A DNA stretch of 15,264 nucleotides from Brachyspira sp. CAG:484 (GCA_000431315.1 HF989732.1:70246-85509), one strand, 5' to 3'; shown: positions 1 to 7,423, numbered from the stretch's first letter. The notes: generated by a model from the letters alone, not told the origin. A program made the numbers and translations.

Positions 1-454
1 ACTCCAGTCCGCTTTTAATCTGTTTAATCCTTGTGAGAATATATCCTACAAGTGAATATTCATCATTTTTTATTCCGATATTTCTGGCGTTTTCGTAATG
101 AAGAAGTGCAACATCATTGTTTCTTTCACAAAAATTAATATTTCCAAGTGAAAGTTCATTAAATAATTTTGCAGTACGGTCTTTGCAGATTTCTGCCATT
201 GATGTTCCGTCATGAATTAAAGCAAGAGCTTTGCTGTAATTATTTTTGTCACTCAAATATTCAACCATGCCTATTAAACTTAGGCAAATTGACAGTCCTT
301 TTGTTGAATTATTTTTTTTGAATAAATCCTGGGCTTCAAGGAGAATGTTTCTTGCGCCGGTGTAATCTTTGTTTTCAATAAGCATTAACCCTTTTGATAC
401 AAGTTCTTTTCCTTTAACACTAACTTCTTCGGGCAGATTTACGGTTTGTTCCAT
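1..454 (-). CDS. TPR-like helical repeat protein, C-terminus cut by window edge
   Basis: I read 151 codons from an ATG at 454-452 without a stop, so the C-terminus lies left of the window. The protein starts MEQTVNLPEEVSVKGKEL and is made of paired amphipathic helices. Segments such as LIENKDYTGARNILLEAQDLF and SKALALIHDGTSMAEICKD have the small/large residue spacing of tetratricopeptide repeats, with units of roughly 35-40 residues. There is no signal peptide or membrane segment in the visible part, so it is probably cytosolic. TPR proteins usually act as protein-binding scaffolds; no partner can be named. An AGGA ribosome site lies about 12 nt upstream of the ATG and a good divergent promoter is at 490-518. 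Function unknown. Confidence 0.7.
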   Translation of the reverse strand, partial: MEQTVNLPEEVSVKGKELVSKGLMLIENKDYTGARNILLEAQDLFKKNNSTKGLSICLSLIGMVEYLSDKNNYSKALALIHDGTSMAEICKDRTAKLFNELSLGNINFCERNNDVALLHYENARNIGIKNDEYSLVGYILTRIKQIKSGLE

Positions 455-489
455 TTTTTACTTAATTCCTTTTACAATCATCTGTTTTT

Positions 490-518
490 ATTATACAATA
501 TTTTTTGAAATAAGACAA
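490..518 (-). promoter_or_regulatory. Sigma70-like promoter of the TPR gene
   Basis: On the minus strand a -35 TTGTCT (513-518) and a perfect -10 TATAAT (490-495) are separated by exactly 17 nt. They lie about 36 nt upstream of the TPR start codon. The site overlaps the candidate promoter of the divergent glycosyltransferase gene, so the two may compete for RNA polymerase. Confidence 0.6.
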
Positions 519-532
519 AGTATAAACATAAT
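505..532 (+). promoter_or_regulatory. Candidate promoter of the glycosyltransferase gene
   Basis: TTGAAA (505-510) and CATAAT (527-532), each one base off consensus, are separated by 16 nt and lie 27 nt before the ATG at 560. It shares bases 505-518 with the divergent TPR promoter. Confidence 0.45.
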
Positions 533-559
533 CTTGTTACATAATTAATTGGAGTTTGG

Positions 560-1246
560 ATGAAAAAGATTAGTATTTTAATACCGGTTTATAATGAAGC
601 CGGAACACTTGAAACAATTTTGGAAAAGGTTGAAAACGCTGATTTTTGCGGGCTGGAAAAAGAGATTATCCTTATTGATGACTATTCAACCGATGGCACA
701 AGAGATATTTATCAAAAATTGCCTTATAAGGTTTTTTACCACGATTATAATCAGGGCAAGGGAGCGGCTTTAAGAACAGGTTTTAAAAATGCGACAGGCG
801 ACATTATTGTTATTCAGGATGCTGACCTTGAATATGACCCTTCAGATTACTCTCCATTGATAAAGCTTATACTTGACGGGCATGCTGATGTATGTTACGG
901 AACACGATTGGCAGGAGGCAAACCTTCACGTTCGTTTATGTTTACCCACCTTTTAGGAAATAAATTTTTGTCATTATTGACAAATATCCTCTACGGTTCG
1001 ACTTTGACTGATATGGAAACCTGTTACAAAGCTTTTAAGGCAGATTTTATTAAAGATATTGAAATTAAATCAAATAGATTTGATTTTGAACCTGAAATTA
1101 CTGCAAAGGTTTTAAAAAGAGGGGCAAGGCTTTATGAATTGCCGGTTTCATATTACGGAAGAGAATTTTCTGAAGGGAAAAAAATTACCTGGAAAGACGG
1201 TTTCCATGCCATTATTGCATTAATTAAATACAGATTTACCGATTAA
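560..1246 (+). CDS. Family 2 (DPM1-like) glycosyltransferase
   Basis: A 228-residue GT-A fold enzyme of the polyprenyl-phosphate sugar transferase group. It probably transfers a hexose from a nucleotide sugar to a lipid phosphate or nascent glycan at the cytosolic membrane face. The N-terminal strand ILIPVYNEA (6-14) and the nucleotide-binding LIDDYSTDGT (38-47) are typical. Then come NQGKGAALRTG (64-74), the metal-binding QDADLEYDP (86-94) and TDMETCYKAF (150-159), all standard for DPM1-like enzymes. There is no transmembrane segment, so it is the short soluble form; family members with membrane tails are longer. The start is fixed by GGAG at 551-554. The donor sugar and acceptor cannot be read from sequence. 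It stands alone, not inside a visible polysaccharide cluster. Confidence 0.9.
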   Translation: MKKISILIPVYNEAGTLETILEKVENADFCGLEKEIILIDDYSTDGTRDIYQKLPYKVFYHDYNQGKGAALRTGFKNATGDIIVIQDADLEYDPSDYSPLIKLILDGHADVCYGTRLAGGKPSRSFMFTHLLGNKFLSLLTNILYGSTLTDMETCYKAFKADFIKDIEIKSNRFDFEPEITAKVLKRGARLYELPVSYYGREFSEGKKITWKDGFHAIIALIKYRFTD

Positions 1247-1309
1247 AATTTTTCATCTATTTTATAAAGAATTTCAAACGTCAAAAATCCTGTCTTTATA
1301 CTGTTTTTA

Positions 1310-1338
1310 TTGACAGATATATTAAGATATGTTAAGAT
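1310..1338 (+). promoter_or_regulatory. Strong promoter of the zinc-ribbon gene
   Basis: Perfect -35 TTGACA (1310-1315), 17-nt spacer and -10 TAAGAT (1333-1338). Predicted transcription start is near 1345, about 20 nt before the ATG, with GGAGGG (1354-1359) as ribosome site. It is one of the best promoter matches in the window. Confidence 0.7.
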
Positions 1339-1365
1339 AAAAGCGGTAAATTTGGAGGGTTAATA

Positions 1366-1875
1366 ATGGCTGATTCACACCAAACTTTAAGATGTCCTGC
1401 ATGCGGTACTGAAATGCAAAAGATTTTTGTACCTGCGCAGGGAGTGAATGTTGATATTTGTACAAAAGGCTGCGGCGGAATTTTCTTTGATAACCGCGAG
1501 TTTCAAATGTTTGATGAAAAACATGAAAATATAGATGATATTATTCAGGCTGTGGAAAATAATGATTTTAAGCCTGTTGATGAATCTCTGCCCCGATATT
1601 GTCCAGCGTGCGGTGCAAAAATGGCTAAAAATTATTCAAGTGTAAAAAAGGAAATTCAGGTAGATGAATGCTATGCCTGCGGCGGTAAATTTTTAGACCA
1701 TGGAGAGCTTACAGCAATAAGAAATGAATATGAAAATGATTTGGAACGCACCAATGATGTTATGAAATATGTTTATAACGAAATCGGTGTAGAATTAATC
1801 CATGCAGATGCTGAAGAAGCTAAACGCAGAATTTCACCGCTTCAAAGATTGTTTAATAAGCTGGTCGGTTTATAA
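1366..1875 (+). CDS. Double TFIIB-type zinc-ribbon protein
   Basis: A 169-residue cytosolic protein with two zinc ribbons of the zf-TFIIB type. The first has CPAC (C10, C13) paired with C32 and C36 (ICTKGCGGIFFDNREF). The second has CPAC (C79, C82) paired with C102 and C105 (ECYACGGKFLDHGEL). The GGxFxDxxEL signature after the second cysteine pair is characteristic. The C-terminal ~50 residues are charged and helical, ending RRISPLQRLFNKLVGL. Family members are widespread small proteins of unknown function, sometimes suggested to bind nucleic acid or protein; no function is established here. The ATG at 1366 is supported by GGAGGG and a strong promoter. Its last 6 nt overlap the last 6 nt of the opposing phosphohexomutase gene, and a terminator hairpin spans that junction. 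Confidence 0.85.
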   Translation: MADSHQTLRCPACGTEMQKIFVPAQGVNVDICTKGCGGIFFDNREFQMFDEKHENIDDIIQAVENNDFKPVDESLPRYCPACGAKMAKNYSSVKKEIQVDECYACGGKFLDHGELTAIRNEYENDLERTNDVMKYVYNEIGVELIHADAEEAKRRISPLQRLFNKLVGL

Positions 1876-1904
1876 TACCGCCAGCTTAAGTTTTTCGATT
1901 TTTT
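1857..1904 (+). terminator. Terminator embedded in two overlapping convergent gene ends
   Basis: TAAGCTGG-T-CGGT (1857-1869) pairs with ACCGCCAGCTTA (1877-1888): 12 base pairs with one bulged T and a 7-nt loop. TTTTT (1891-1895) and a second T-rich run (1899-1904) follow on the plus strand. The stem spans the stop codons of both the zinc-ribbon gene and the phosphohexomutase. The minus direction lacks a comparable T-tract, so it probably serves mainly the plus strand. Confidence 0.65.
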
Positions 1905-3246
1905 CAAGGCTGTCACTTTCAAAATATATTCTAAGAAGCGGCTCTGTTCCGCTCGGGCGTATAAGTATCCAGCTTGAATTATTGTCAAAGTATAATTTAA
2001 CACCGTCCTTAGTGCCGGTGTTTTTTACTTTAAAGCCGGCAAGTTCTGTTATCTGCTTGTATTTTTCCAGCAGCGGCTTAATTTCTTCCGTATTTTCCAG
2101 ATGTTTATCAATTCTGTCATTATAAAATCTGCATCCGGCAAGTTCATACAAATCTTTTTGAAGTTCAACAAGTGATTTGTTTTCATAAGCCATTGCCTCT
2201 AATATAAGTGAGTTAGCAAGTATTCCGTCTTTTTCAGGGATATGTCCCTGTATGCTTAAACCTCCGCTTTCTTCTCCGCCGATAACAGGATTATATTTTC
2301 TCATCGCTTCGCCTACATGCTTGAAACCTACAGCGGTTTCAATGACTTCTACGCCGAGTTTCTCTGCAATTCTGTCAAGCAGCAGGCTTGCACCTACTGT
2401 TTTTACAAGAGGTCCGGTATAGTTTTTATGCTTTTTGAGGTGTATTAGAAGTATTGCAATAATTTCGTTAGGTGAAACATACTCCCCGTTCTCATTTATT
2501 ACACCAAATCTGTCGCCGTCGCCATCGTTGGCAAACCCGATTGAATTTGGAGTACATTTAACCTTTTCAATAAGTTCTTTTAAATATTTTGGCTTAGGTT
2601 CAGGCATTCCTCCGCCAAAGTTAATATCGTGCTTCATATGAAGGCTTTCAAACGGAATTTCATTCATTGAAAGAATTTTGTCAAAATATCCTATCGTTGC
2701 AGAGTACAAGCCGTCAAAAATTATATTTGTGTGCAGAGTTTTTATTTTTTTATAATCAATAAGTTTATTTAGATGTGCAAAGTAATCGGGTTTAAAGTTG
2801 TATTTTTTAATTTCACCTTTTTTAAGATGCTCTTTTATTGAAGAGCCGAGGTTATACATTATTTCGTCAGTAATATCACTTGTGGCAGGTCCTGCATAAT
2901 CAGGAATAAACTTTATCCCGAGATATTCCGGCGGGTTGTGCGATGCTGTAAACATTAACGCGCAGGCGTTAAGATGTTTCGCGTTATATGCAAGGACAGG
3001 CGTAGGAATTATACCGCTGCTGTACAAAACTTCAAAACCGTTGTCTGCAAATATTTCTGCACATTTGTATGAAAATACATCAGCCATATTTCTAGGGTCA
3101 TAGCCGATTATTATTGTCTTATCCAATCCGAAATTGTCGTAGACATATTTTGCAATTGCCTTAGATGCTGTAATGACATTTTCTTCTGTAAAATCTTTTC
3201 CAACAACAGCACGCCAGCCGTCTGTTCCAAACTTTATATTTCCCAT
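1870..3246 (-). CDS. Phosphoglucomutase/phosphomannomutase family enzyme
   Basis: A 458-residue alpha-D-phosphohexomutase that interconverts hexose 1- and 6-phosphates through a phosphoserine intermediate in the cytosol. All four family loops are present: active-site serine loop TASHNP (100-105, Ser102), metal loop DGDGDRFG (241-248), sugar-binding loop GGEESGG (323-329) and phosphate-binding loop RPSGTEP (430-436). The length is normal for bacterial PMM/PGM. GEESGG suits phosphoglucomutase/phosphomannomutase rather than GlmM, but sequence alone does not separate glucose from mannose specificity. The product would feed nucleotide-sugar synthesis. The start ATG (3246) has GAGGG 7 nt upstream. 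It is divergent from pheA with closely overlapping promoters. Confidence 0.92.
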   Translation of the reverse strand: MGNIKFGTDGWRAVVGKDFTEENVITASKAIAKYVYDNFGLDKTIIIGYDPRNMADVFSYKCAEIFADNGFEVLYSSGIIPTPVLAYNAKHLNACALMFTASHNPPEYLGIKFIPDYAGPATSDITDEIMYNLGSSIKEHLKKGEIKKYNFKPDYFAHLNKLIDYKKIKTLHTNIIFDGLYSATIGYFDKILSMNEIPFESLHMKHDINFGGGMPEPKPKYLKELIEKVKCTPNSIGFANDGDGDRFGVINENGEYVSPNEIIAILLIHLKKHKNYTGPLVKTVGASLLLDRIAEKLGVEVIETAVGFKHVGEAMRKYNPVIGGEESGGLSIQGHIPEKDGILANSLILEAMAYENKSLVELQKDLYELAGCRFYNDRIDKHLENTEEIKPLLEKYKQITELAGFKVKNTGTKDGVKLYFDNNSSWILIRPSGTEPLLRIYFESDSLEKIEKLKLAVL

Positions 3247-3250
3247 TAAT

Positions 3251-3306
3251 TTGCCCTCAATTATTCTTTTGGTTATAATTATATTTAAAATATGGAGTTA
3301 AGTAAA
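3251..3306. promoter_or_regulatory. Overlapping divergent promoters for the phosphohexomutase and pheA
   Basis: On the plus strand TTGCCC (3251-3256), 17 nt, then TATAAT (3274-3279) point to pheA. On the minus strand TATAAT (3278-3283) with TTTACT (3301-3306) and a 17-nt spacer point to the phosphohexomutase. The two -10 hexamers overlap by 2 bp, so only one polymerase could bind at a time. Both -10s are perfect; the -35s are weak (4 of 6). Confidence 0.45.
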
Positions 3307-4163
3307 TGATGAAGTTTGAAAATGTTTCAAGAATAGCATATTTAGGTCCGAATGCGTCGTTTTCAGAGATGGCAAAAGACTTATTCTGTGCAAAATACGA
3401 TATTCAGGCTTATCCAACTCCTATGCAGACAATACGCCAGGTAATAGAGTTTGTTGAACAAAATCCTAATACGCTGGGGGTTTTGCCGGTTGAAAATTCA
3501 ATTGAGGGCACTGTCAGGGAAAGCCTTGATAATCTTATGCTCAGCACTAACCCTAATATAAAAATTCTTTCAGAAGTTATAATGCCCATCAGGCATTGCC
3601 TGCTTTCAAGAACTACTGAATTTTACAGTATAACCGGCGTAATTTCCCATCCTCAGGCGCTTGCACAGTGCCAGAATTTTTTGCATGACGAACTGCCGCG
3701 TAATCTAAATATAATTGAGGCTACAAGTACTGCTGAGGCTGCAAGAAGTCTTGCAAATTATAATCTTACTTATGCAGCAATAGGCAGCGAAAAAACAGCG
3801 GAAGTTTATAATCTTAATATTCTCAGGGAAAATATTAACGATGATAAATCAAACCAAACAAGATTTGCACTTATTGGGGATTTTGAAACTGAAAAAACCG
3901 GCAGGGACAGAACTTCCCTTGCTTTTTCAACAGCAAACAAGCCCGGCGCGCTTCTTGAAATTTTAAATATATTTTATGAGAATAATATCAATCTGACATT
4001 TATTGCCTCTCGTCCTTCCAAGCAAGGTTTTGGCGAATATATATTTATCGTTAATTTTGACGGGCACATACGTTCTAAAAAAATATTGGATACAGTCACA
4101 AGAATTAAAGAAAAGACTATATTTTTAAGATTTCTCGGCTCTTATGAGAAGAGTGTTGCTTGA
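3306..4163 (+). CDS. pheA: Prephenate dehydratase (monofunctional)
   Basis: A 285-residue enzyme converting prephenate to phenylpyruvate in phenylalanine synthesis. The dehydratase domain carries YLGPNASFSE (12-21), GVLPVENSIEGTV (58-70), HPQALAQC (115-122), TSTAEAARSL (140-149) and the catalytic NQTRFALI (183-190, Thr185). A C-terminal ACT regulatory domain (about 202-280) has GALL (214-217), equivalent to the GALV motif that senses phenylalanine in E. coli PheA. The partner ESRP motif reads ASRP here (234-237), so the glutamate is replaced by alanine. There is no fused chorismate mutase domain, normal for this shorter form. Two adjacent ATGs are possible; GGAG at 3294-3297 lies 8 nt before the first. 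The -35 of the next gene's promoter overlaps its stop codon. Confidence 0.93.
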   Translation: MMKFENVSRIAYLGPNASFSEMAKDLFCAKYDIQAYPTPMQTIRQVIEFVEQNPNTLGVLPVENSIEGTVRESLDNLMLSTNPNIKILSEVIMPIRHCLLSRTTEFYSITGVISHPQALAQCQNFLHDELPRNLNIIEATSTAEAARSLANYNLTYAAIGSEKTAEVYNLNILRENINDDKSNQTRFALIGDFETEKTGRDRTSLAFSTANKPGALLEILNIFYENNINLTFIASRPSKQGFGEYIFIVNFDGHIRSKKILDTVTRIKEKTIFLRFLGSYEKSVA

Positions 4164-4189
4164 CGAAAATTTAATGTATAAGGTATAAT
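4160..4189 (+). promoter_or_regulatory. Promoter of the tail-fibre-like unit
   Basis: TTGACG (4160-4165), 18-nt spacer, TATAAT (4184-4189). The -35 overlaps the pheA stop codon. Predicted start is near 4196. The leader can form TTCCT (4216-4220) with AGGAA (4227-4231) around a 6-nt loop, which would cover part of the AGGAAGG ribosome site of the next gene. Confidence 0.6.
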
Positions 4190-4239
4190 AACAATATACG
4201 CCTATTTATCCTTAGTTCCTGGATATAGGAAGGAAATTT

Positions 4240-5151
4240 ATGTCAAATTCTCTTATTCCTTATTCTTTTACTCCGGGAACAAAAGCAAAAGCTCAGGAAG
4301 TCAACGCAAACTTCATTGCGCTTGCCACTCAAATCGAGGAGAATAAAGAATATGTAACCGAGAAAATTCAGGAAACCGTTGAATCTGTTAATTCAGATAA
4401 GGCAGATAAAAATTTGGCAAATACTAATCTGCTTACAAACTGTATCCTTGAAGCCCCGAACGGTGTTGTTGAATATTCAGGGAACTCAATTACTATAAAA
4501 GAAGGGCTTAAAGTCCTTATTCCCGACGGAAGAAGTACCGACGGCTCTGTTAAAAGTATTGAATATACAGTTGAAGAAGATTTTCAGATTACTACGGCTA
4601 AAAATGATACAGTCAATTGTGTTTATGTGACAACCGGTACTCATGGTATTGCAGAAGTATTTCAATTTTCGCCGGAAGCTCCGGTTTTGGCTAAAGGCTT
4701 GTGGTTTAACCCTTTGGAAAATAAAACATATATTTATAATACTTCATCTTCACAATGGACAGAAACCCCGGCTGTTATAATTGCCACCTACAAGAATACT
4801 GATGAAACAGTGTCTAATCTTATTACTGTTAATCCGGTTTCGTTATTGAAAGAAAATGATGTCCCTGCTATCTGCAGCTGGAGTAATCTGGATTATTCTA
4901 AAATGGTACAGAAAGCCATGAATACTGACTATATAGCAACAACTGACGGTTGTGTGTATGCTAATGCGGAAACTCAGGAGGGTTACAGTGCATTTCTTAC
5001 TATAAATTCACAGCAGTTTCTTGTTAACAGGTATGATAGAGGCTGCCAAAGTTCATTTAGTATGCCTGTATCTAAAGGGGATAAATACAGGCATTCAAAC
5101 GGCAGCAGCCTTGATCGTCTTTATTTCATCCCTTGTAAAGGAGGTATATAG
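4240..5151 (+). CDS. Phage tail-fibre-like protein
   Basis: A 303-residue protein resembling phage tail fibre/receptor-binding proteins. The N-terminus PYSFTPGTKAKAQEVNANF (7-25) matches the PGT..A..VNANF segment that often opens tail-fibre proteins. A probable coiled coil follows (about 27-60), then a beta-rich, Gly/Asn/Thr-rich body. The C-terminal part (about 230-300), with YIATTDGCVYA, SSFSMPVSKGDKY and LYFIPCKG, looks like the beta-structured tip domain of prophage tail fibres. No signal peptide is present. Its stop overlaps the GTG of the next gene by one base (TAGTG), so the two are translated together. No other phage gene or integrase is visible, and the flanks are housekeeping genes. 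It could be a prophage remnant, a captured cassette, or part of a contractile tail-like particle encoded elsewhere. Assignment by pattern recognition only. Confidence 0.7.
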   Translation: MSNSLIPYSFTPGTKAKAQEVNANFIALATQIEENKEYVTEKIQETVESVNSDKADKNLANTNLLTNCILEAPNGVVEYSGNSITIKEGLKVLIPDGRSTDGSVKSIEYTVEEDFQITTAKNDTVNCVYVTTGTHGIAEVFQFSPEAPVLAKGLWFNPLENKTYIYNTSSSQWTETPAVIIATYKNTDETVSNLITVNPVSLLKENDVPAICSWSNLDYSKMVQKAMNTDYIATTDGCVYANAETQEGYSAFLTINSQQFLVNRYDRGCQSSFSMPVSKGDKYRHSNGSSLDRLYFIPCKGGI

Positions 5152-5522
5152 TGTTTTACGTTGTTAAAGATAATAAACTATACGAATGGGGCGATGTTGT
5201 TTCTAATGCCTGGAATTGTCCGGCGGAAGCCAAGGAGCTTAAAGGTGTGGATTTGGCATTTTTCGATGCGCATATGGAAAATTTTGAGGTCCAAGATGGA
5301 GTTCTGGTTGATATATCAGGCACAGAAAAGTTTGCTGCTGCTAAACTGGCAAAACAAAATGAAACAAAAATTGCTGAAATAAAATCTAAACTCGATGCGC
5401 TGGACTTAAAATGTATCAGAGCAATCAGAGAAGGCGGTAATGATGAGGACGGGGTAGCTTTCCTTGATAAGTATCAACAGGAAATAAATACTCTTCGTGA
5501 AGAATTAAATACACTGGAATAA
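5151..5522 (+). CDS. Phage tail-associated / tail-assembly-like protein
   Basis: A 123-residue protein beginning at GTG 5151 behind a strong AAGGAGG (5138-5144); the GTG overlaps the upstream TAG. The N-terminal block MFYVVKDNKLYEWGD and the later QDGVLVDISGT resemble small genes that follow tail-fibre genes in gut prophages. From about residue 62 onward it is a long helix or coiled coil ending ALDLKCIRAIREGG (83-96) and LDKYQQEINTLREELNTLE. The helical 'IRAIRE...YxxEIxxLRxEL' ending is common in such tail-accessory proteins, some of which act as fibre chaperones. No catalytic motif is seen. Chaperone or attachment function for the upstream fibre is inferred from position only. Confidence 0.65.
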   Translation: MFYVVKDNKLYEWGDVVSNAWNCPAEAKELKGVDLAFFDAHMENFEVQDGVLVDISGTEKFAAAKLAKQNETKIAEIKSKLDALDLKCIRAIREGGNDEDGVAFLDKYQQEINTLREELNTLE

Positions 5523-5538
5523 TTGCTCTTAATTAATC

Positions 5539-5569
5539 AGGCTGTTTTTTATAAACAGCCTTTTTCTTT
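5539..5569 (+). terminator. Intrinsic terminator of the tail-fibre-like unit
   Basis: AGGCTGTTT (5539-5547) pairs perfectly with AAACAGCCT (5553-5561) around a 5-nt loop and is followed by TTTTCTTT. It starts 17 nt after the stop codon of the second gene and closes the two-gene unit. The opposing hypothetical gene ends at 5568, so the hairpin may also act on its transcript, although no T-run follows on that strand. Confidence 0.8.
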
Positions 5570-6095
5570 ATGCAAAGTAGTTTATCATTGTATCCTGCAT
5601 AGATTTATTAATTCTTTTTGCACAAAGTTTTATGCTTTTAGGATTGTGGACTTTATCCAAATAGTTTGCAACAGGAGTTTTTAATTCTGTTGAAAGTTTT
5701 CTATCCAATAACAGAGCATAATCTACATAATTGCTTATCATGTAATTTCTATCATTTACAAAATCCTTTTCAGGAATATTTGAAATTTTTTCTGTAAGCT
5801 TTGCTATATAAGAAAACAATGGAAGGTATTCGTCAGTTTCAGGAATAATATTCCCGTTCAGCATAAATACATTAGCGCCTGAATTACTAACACAGGCAAT
5901 GTTTACAAAGTTGGAGTAATATGGATTTTGGAAAGTCTTATTGTTGCTGATAAGCTTTTTATACTCCGTTAAATCATTTCCGTTTGCATCATCTTTTAAC
6001 TGTGTATTAATATAGCGTGTTGTAATATTACTATCTGCATTATCACGCTCAACGACACAACTGGTATTTCTTATTCCGCTAAAAGATATATTCAT
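5568..6095 (-). CDS. Hypothetical protein, MNISFSG-type N-terminus
   Basis: A 175-residue protein I cannot assign to a function. It begins MNISFSGIRNTSCVV, a start I associate with many small uncharacterised proteins of Gastranaerophilales. The N-terminal half is Asn/Asp/Thr-rich and probably beta-structured (IACVSNSGANVFMLNGNIIPETDEY). The C-terminal half is mostly helical (LPLFSYIAKLTEKI, VDYALLLDRKLST, KSIKLCAKRINKSMQDTMINYF). There is no signal peptide or membrane helix, so it is probably cytosolic. AAAGGG lies about 8 nt before the ATG. The reading frame is open throughout and has matching base composition, which supports a real gene. It is divergent from tyrS. Confidence 0.7.
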   Translation of the reverse strand: MNISFSGIRNTSCVVERDNADSNITTRYINTQLKDDANGNDLTEYKKLISNNKTFQNPYYSNFVNIACVSNSGANVFMLNGNIIPETDEYLPLFSYIAKLTEKISNIPEKDFVNDRNYMISNYVDYALLLDRKLSTELKTPVANYLDKVHNPKSIKLCAKRINKSMQDTMINYFA

Positions 6096-6146
6096 ATATT
6101 TCCCTTTTTTTCATACTAAAACACCAACCTGTAAATTTTTGCTGTT

Positions 6147-6175
6147 TTGTAAAGAAATTTTGTTTTTGTTATAAT
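6147..6175 (+). promoter_or_regulatory. Extended -10 promoter of tyrS-cysE
   Basis: TTGTAA (6147-6152), 17-nt spacer, perfect TATAAT (6170-6175), preceded by the extended -10 element TGT (6167-6169). The leader is only about 17 nt, which excludes a T-box riboswitch in front of tyrS. AAGGAGAG (6187-6194) is the ribosome site. Confidence 0.7.
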
Positions 6176-6198
6176 CATTTTACTAAAAGGAGAGATTT

Positions 6199-7422
6199 AT
6201 GGTTGAAATAAGACAGGAATTTATAGAACAGGCAGCACATCTTGCAAGAGGTGCGGAAGTATTACCCGGCGGTATTGAAGAATTAGCTGTAAAACTGCAG
6301 CACGCACATGATACGAATACGCCGCTGAGGGTGAAGCTTGGTATGGACCCTACACGTCCGGATTTACATCTTGGGCATACTGTTGTAATGAGAAAGCTCA
6401 GAGAGTTTCAGAAACTCGGACATCAGATTGTTCTGATTGTCGGCGGCGCGACAGCCATGGTAGGTGATCCTTCAGGCAAATCAGAAACCAGACCGGCATT
6501 GACAAAAGAGCAGGTTCAGGAAAATGCAAAATCTTATTTTGAACAGATGTCAAAAGTTCTTGATGTTTCAAAAGCTGAAGTTACTAATAATGCAGACTGG
6601 CTTCATAAAATGAGCTTTGTTGATATGCTGAAGCTGGCATCTCAGATTACAGTAGCTCAAATGATGACTCGTGATGACTTTGCAAAAAGATATGCAGAAG
6701 GAAAGCCGATTGCAATTCATGAATTTTTCTATCCTCTTATGCAGGCGTATGATTCTGTTGAAATTGATGCTGATATAGAATTAGGCGGTACTGATCAGAG
6801 ATTTAATACTCTTTTAGGACGCCAGATACAGGAAGCTTACGGTAAAAAATATCCGCAGATGGTATTTTTACTCCCTCTTATTGAAGGTACAGACGGGCTG
6901 GTTAAAATGTCCAAAACATATCCGGAACATTGTATTTCGCTTACTGACAGCGCAAAAGATATGTTTGGCAAGCTGATGAGTATTCCGGATACCTTAATTG
7001 TTAAATATTACACACTTTTAACTGATGTTCCGACTGAAGAAATCAATAAAATAGAGCAGCAATTGAAAGATTCCTCTGTCAACCCGCGTGATATAAAAAT
7101 GCGGTTAGCATTTATGGTTACTGAAGAATACCATGGAAAAGATGGTGCCCAGCACGCTCAGGATGAATTTATTAACGTTGTTTCAAATAAAGGCATTCCA
7201 GACGATATAGAAGAAGTTTCAGGCATGAACGGAAAAGGTATTATTGACGTACTTATGGAACTGAAATTCGTTCAGAGTAAAGGCGAAGCAAAACGTTTAA
7301 TTCAAGGCGGCGGTGTTAAGCTGAACGGCGAAAAAATTGCCGATATGGCTTATGTTCTTGACTTTGAAGAGGATGTAGTATTACAGGCAGGAAAACGCAA
7401 GTTTGCAAAACTGGTAAAATAA
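6199..7422 (+). CDS. tyrS: Tyrosyl-tRNA synthetase
   Basis: A 407-residue class I aminoacyl-tRNA synthetase that charges tRNA-Tyr. The HIGH motif reads HLGH (57-60) within GMDPTRPDLHLGH. VGGATAMVGDPSGKSETRP (81-99) and the GGTDQ loop (196-200) form the active site. The KMSKS loop reads KMSKT (236-240), a conservative change. The C-terminal S4 RNA-binding domain (about 346-407) includes FVQSKGEAKRLIQGGGVKLNG. Length and the LHLGH form fit the second bacterial TyrRS subtype (Thermus/TyrZ-like) rather than the E. coli type. cysE begins one base after its stop, so the two form an operon. Confidence 0.95.
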   Translation: MVEIRQEFIEQAAHLARGAEVLPGGIEELAVKLQHAHDTNTPLRVKLGMDPTRPDLHLGHTVVMRKLREFQKLGHQIVLIVGGATAMVGDPSGKSETRPALTKEQVQENAKSYFEQMSKVLDVSKAEVTNNADWLHKMSFVDMLKLASQITVAQMMTRDDFAKRYAEGKPIAIHEFFYPLMQAYDSVEIDADIELGGTDQRFNTLLGRQIQEAYGKKYPQMVFLLPLIEGTDGLVKMSKTYPEHCISLTDSAKDMFGKLMSIPDTLIVKYYTLLTDVPTEEINKIEQQLKDSSVNPRDIKMRLAFMVTEEYHGKDGAQHAQDEFINVVSNKGIPDDIEEVSGMNGKGIIDVLMELKFVQSKGEAKRLIQGGGVKLNGEKIADMAYVLDFEEDVVLQAGKRKFAKLVK

Positions 7423-7423
7423 A

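Noticed and set aside
1802..2641. Plus-strand reading frames opposite the phosphohexomutase gene
   Set aside because: They are antisense shadows of a gene with all four family motifs; the translations are low-complexity (Ser/Leu/Phe-rich) with no SD or family match.
5161..5382. Plus-strand frame beginning at 5161 inside the second tail-associated gene
   Set aside because: Shifted frame of the gene at 5151; it lacks the AAGGAGG-to-GTG spacing and the coiled-coil pattern.
6096..6198. T-box riboswitch before tyrS
   Set aside because: The promoter at 6147-6175 leaves a leader of only about 17 nt, with no T-box sequence or specifier stem.
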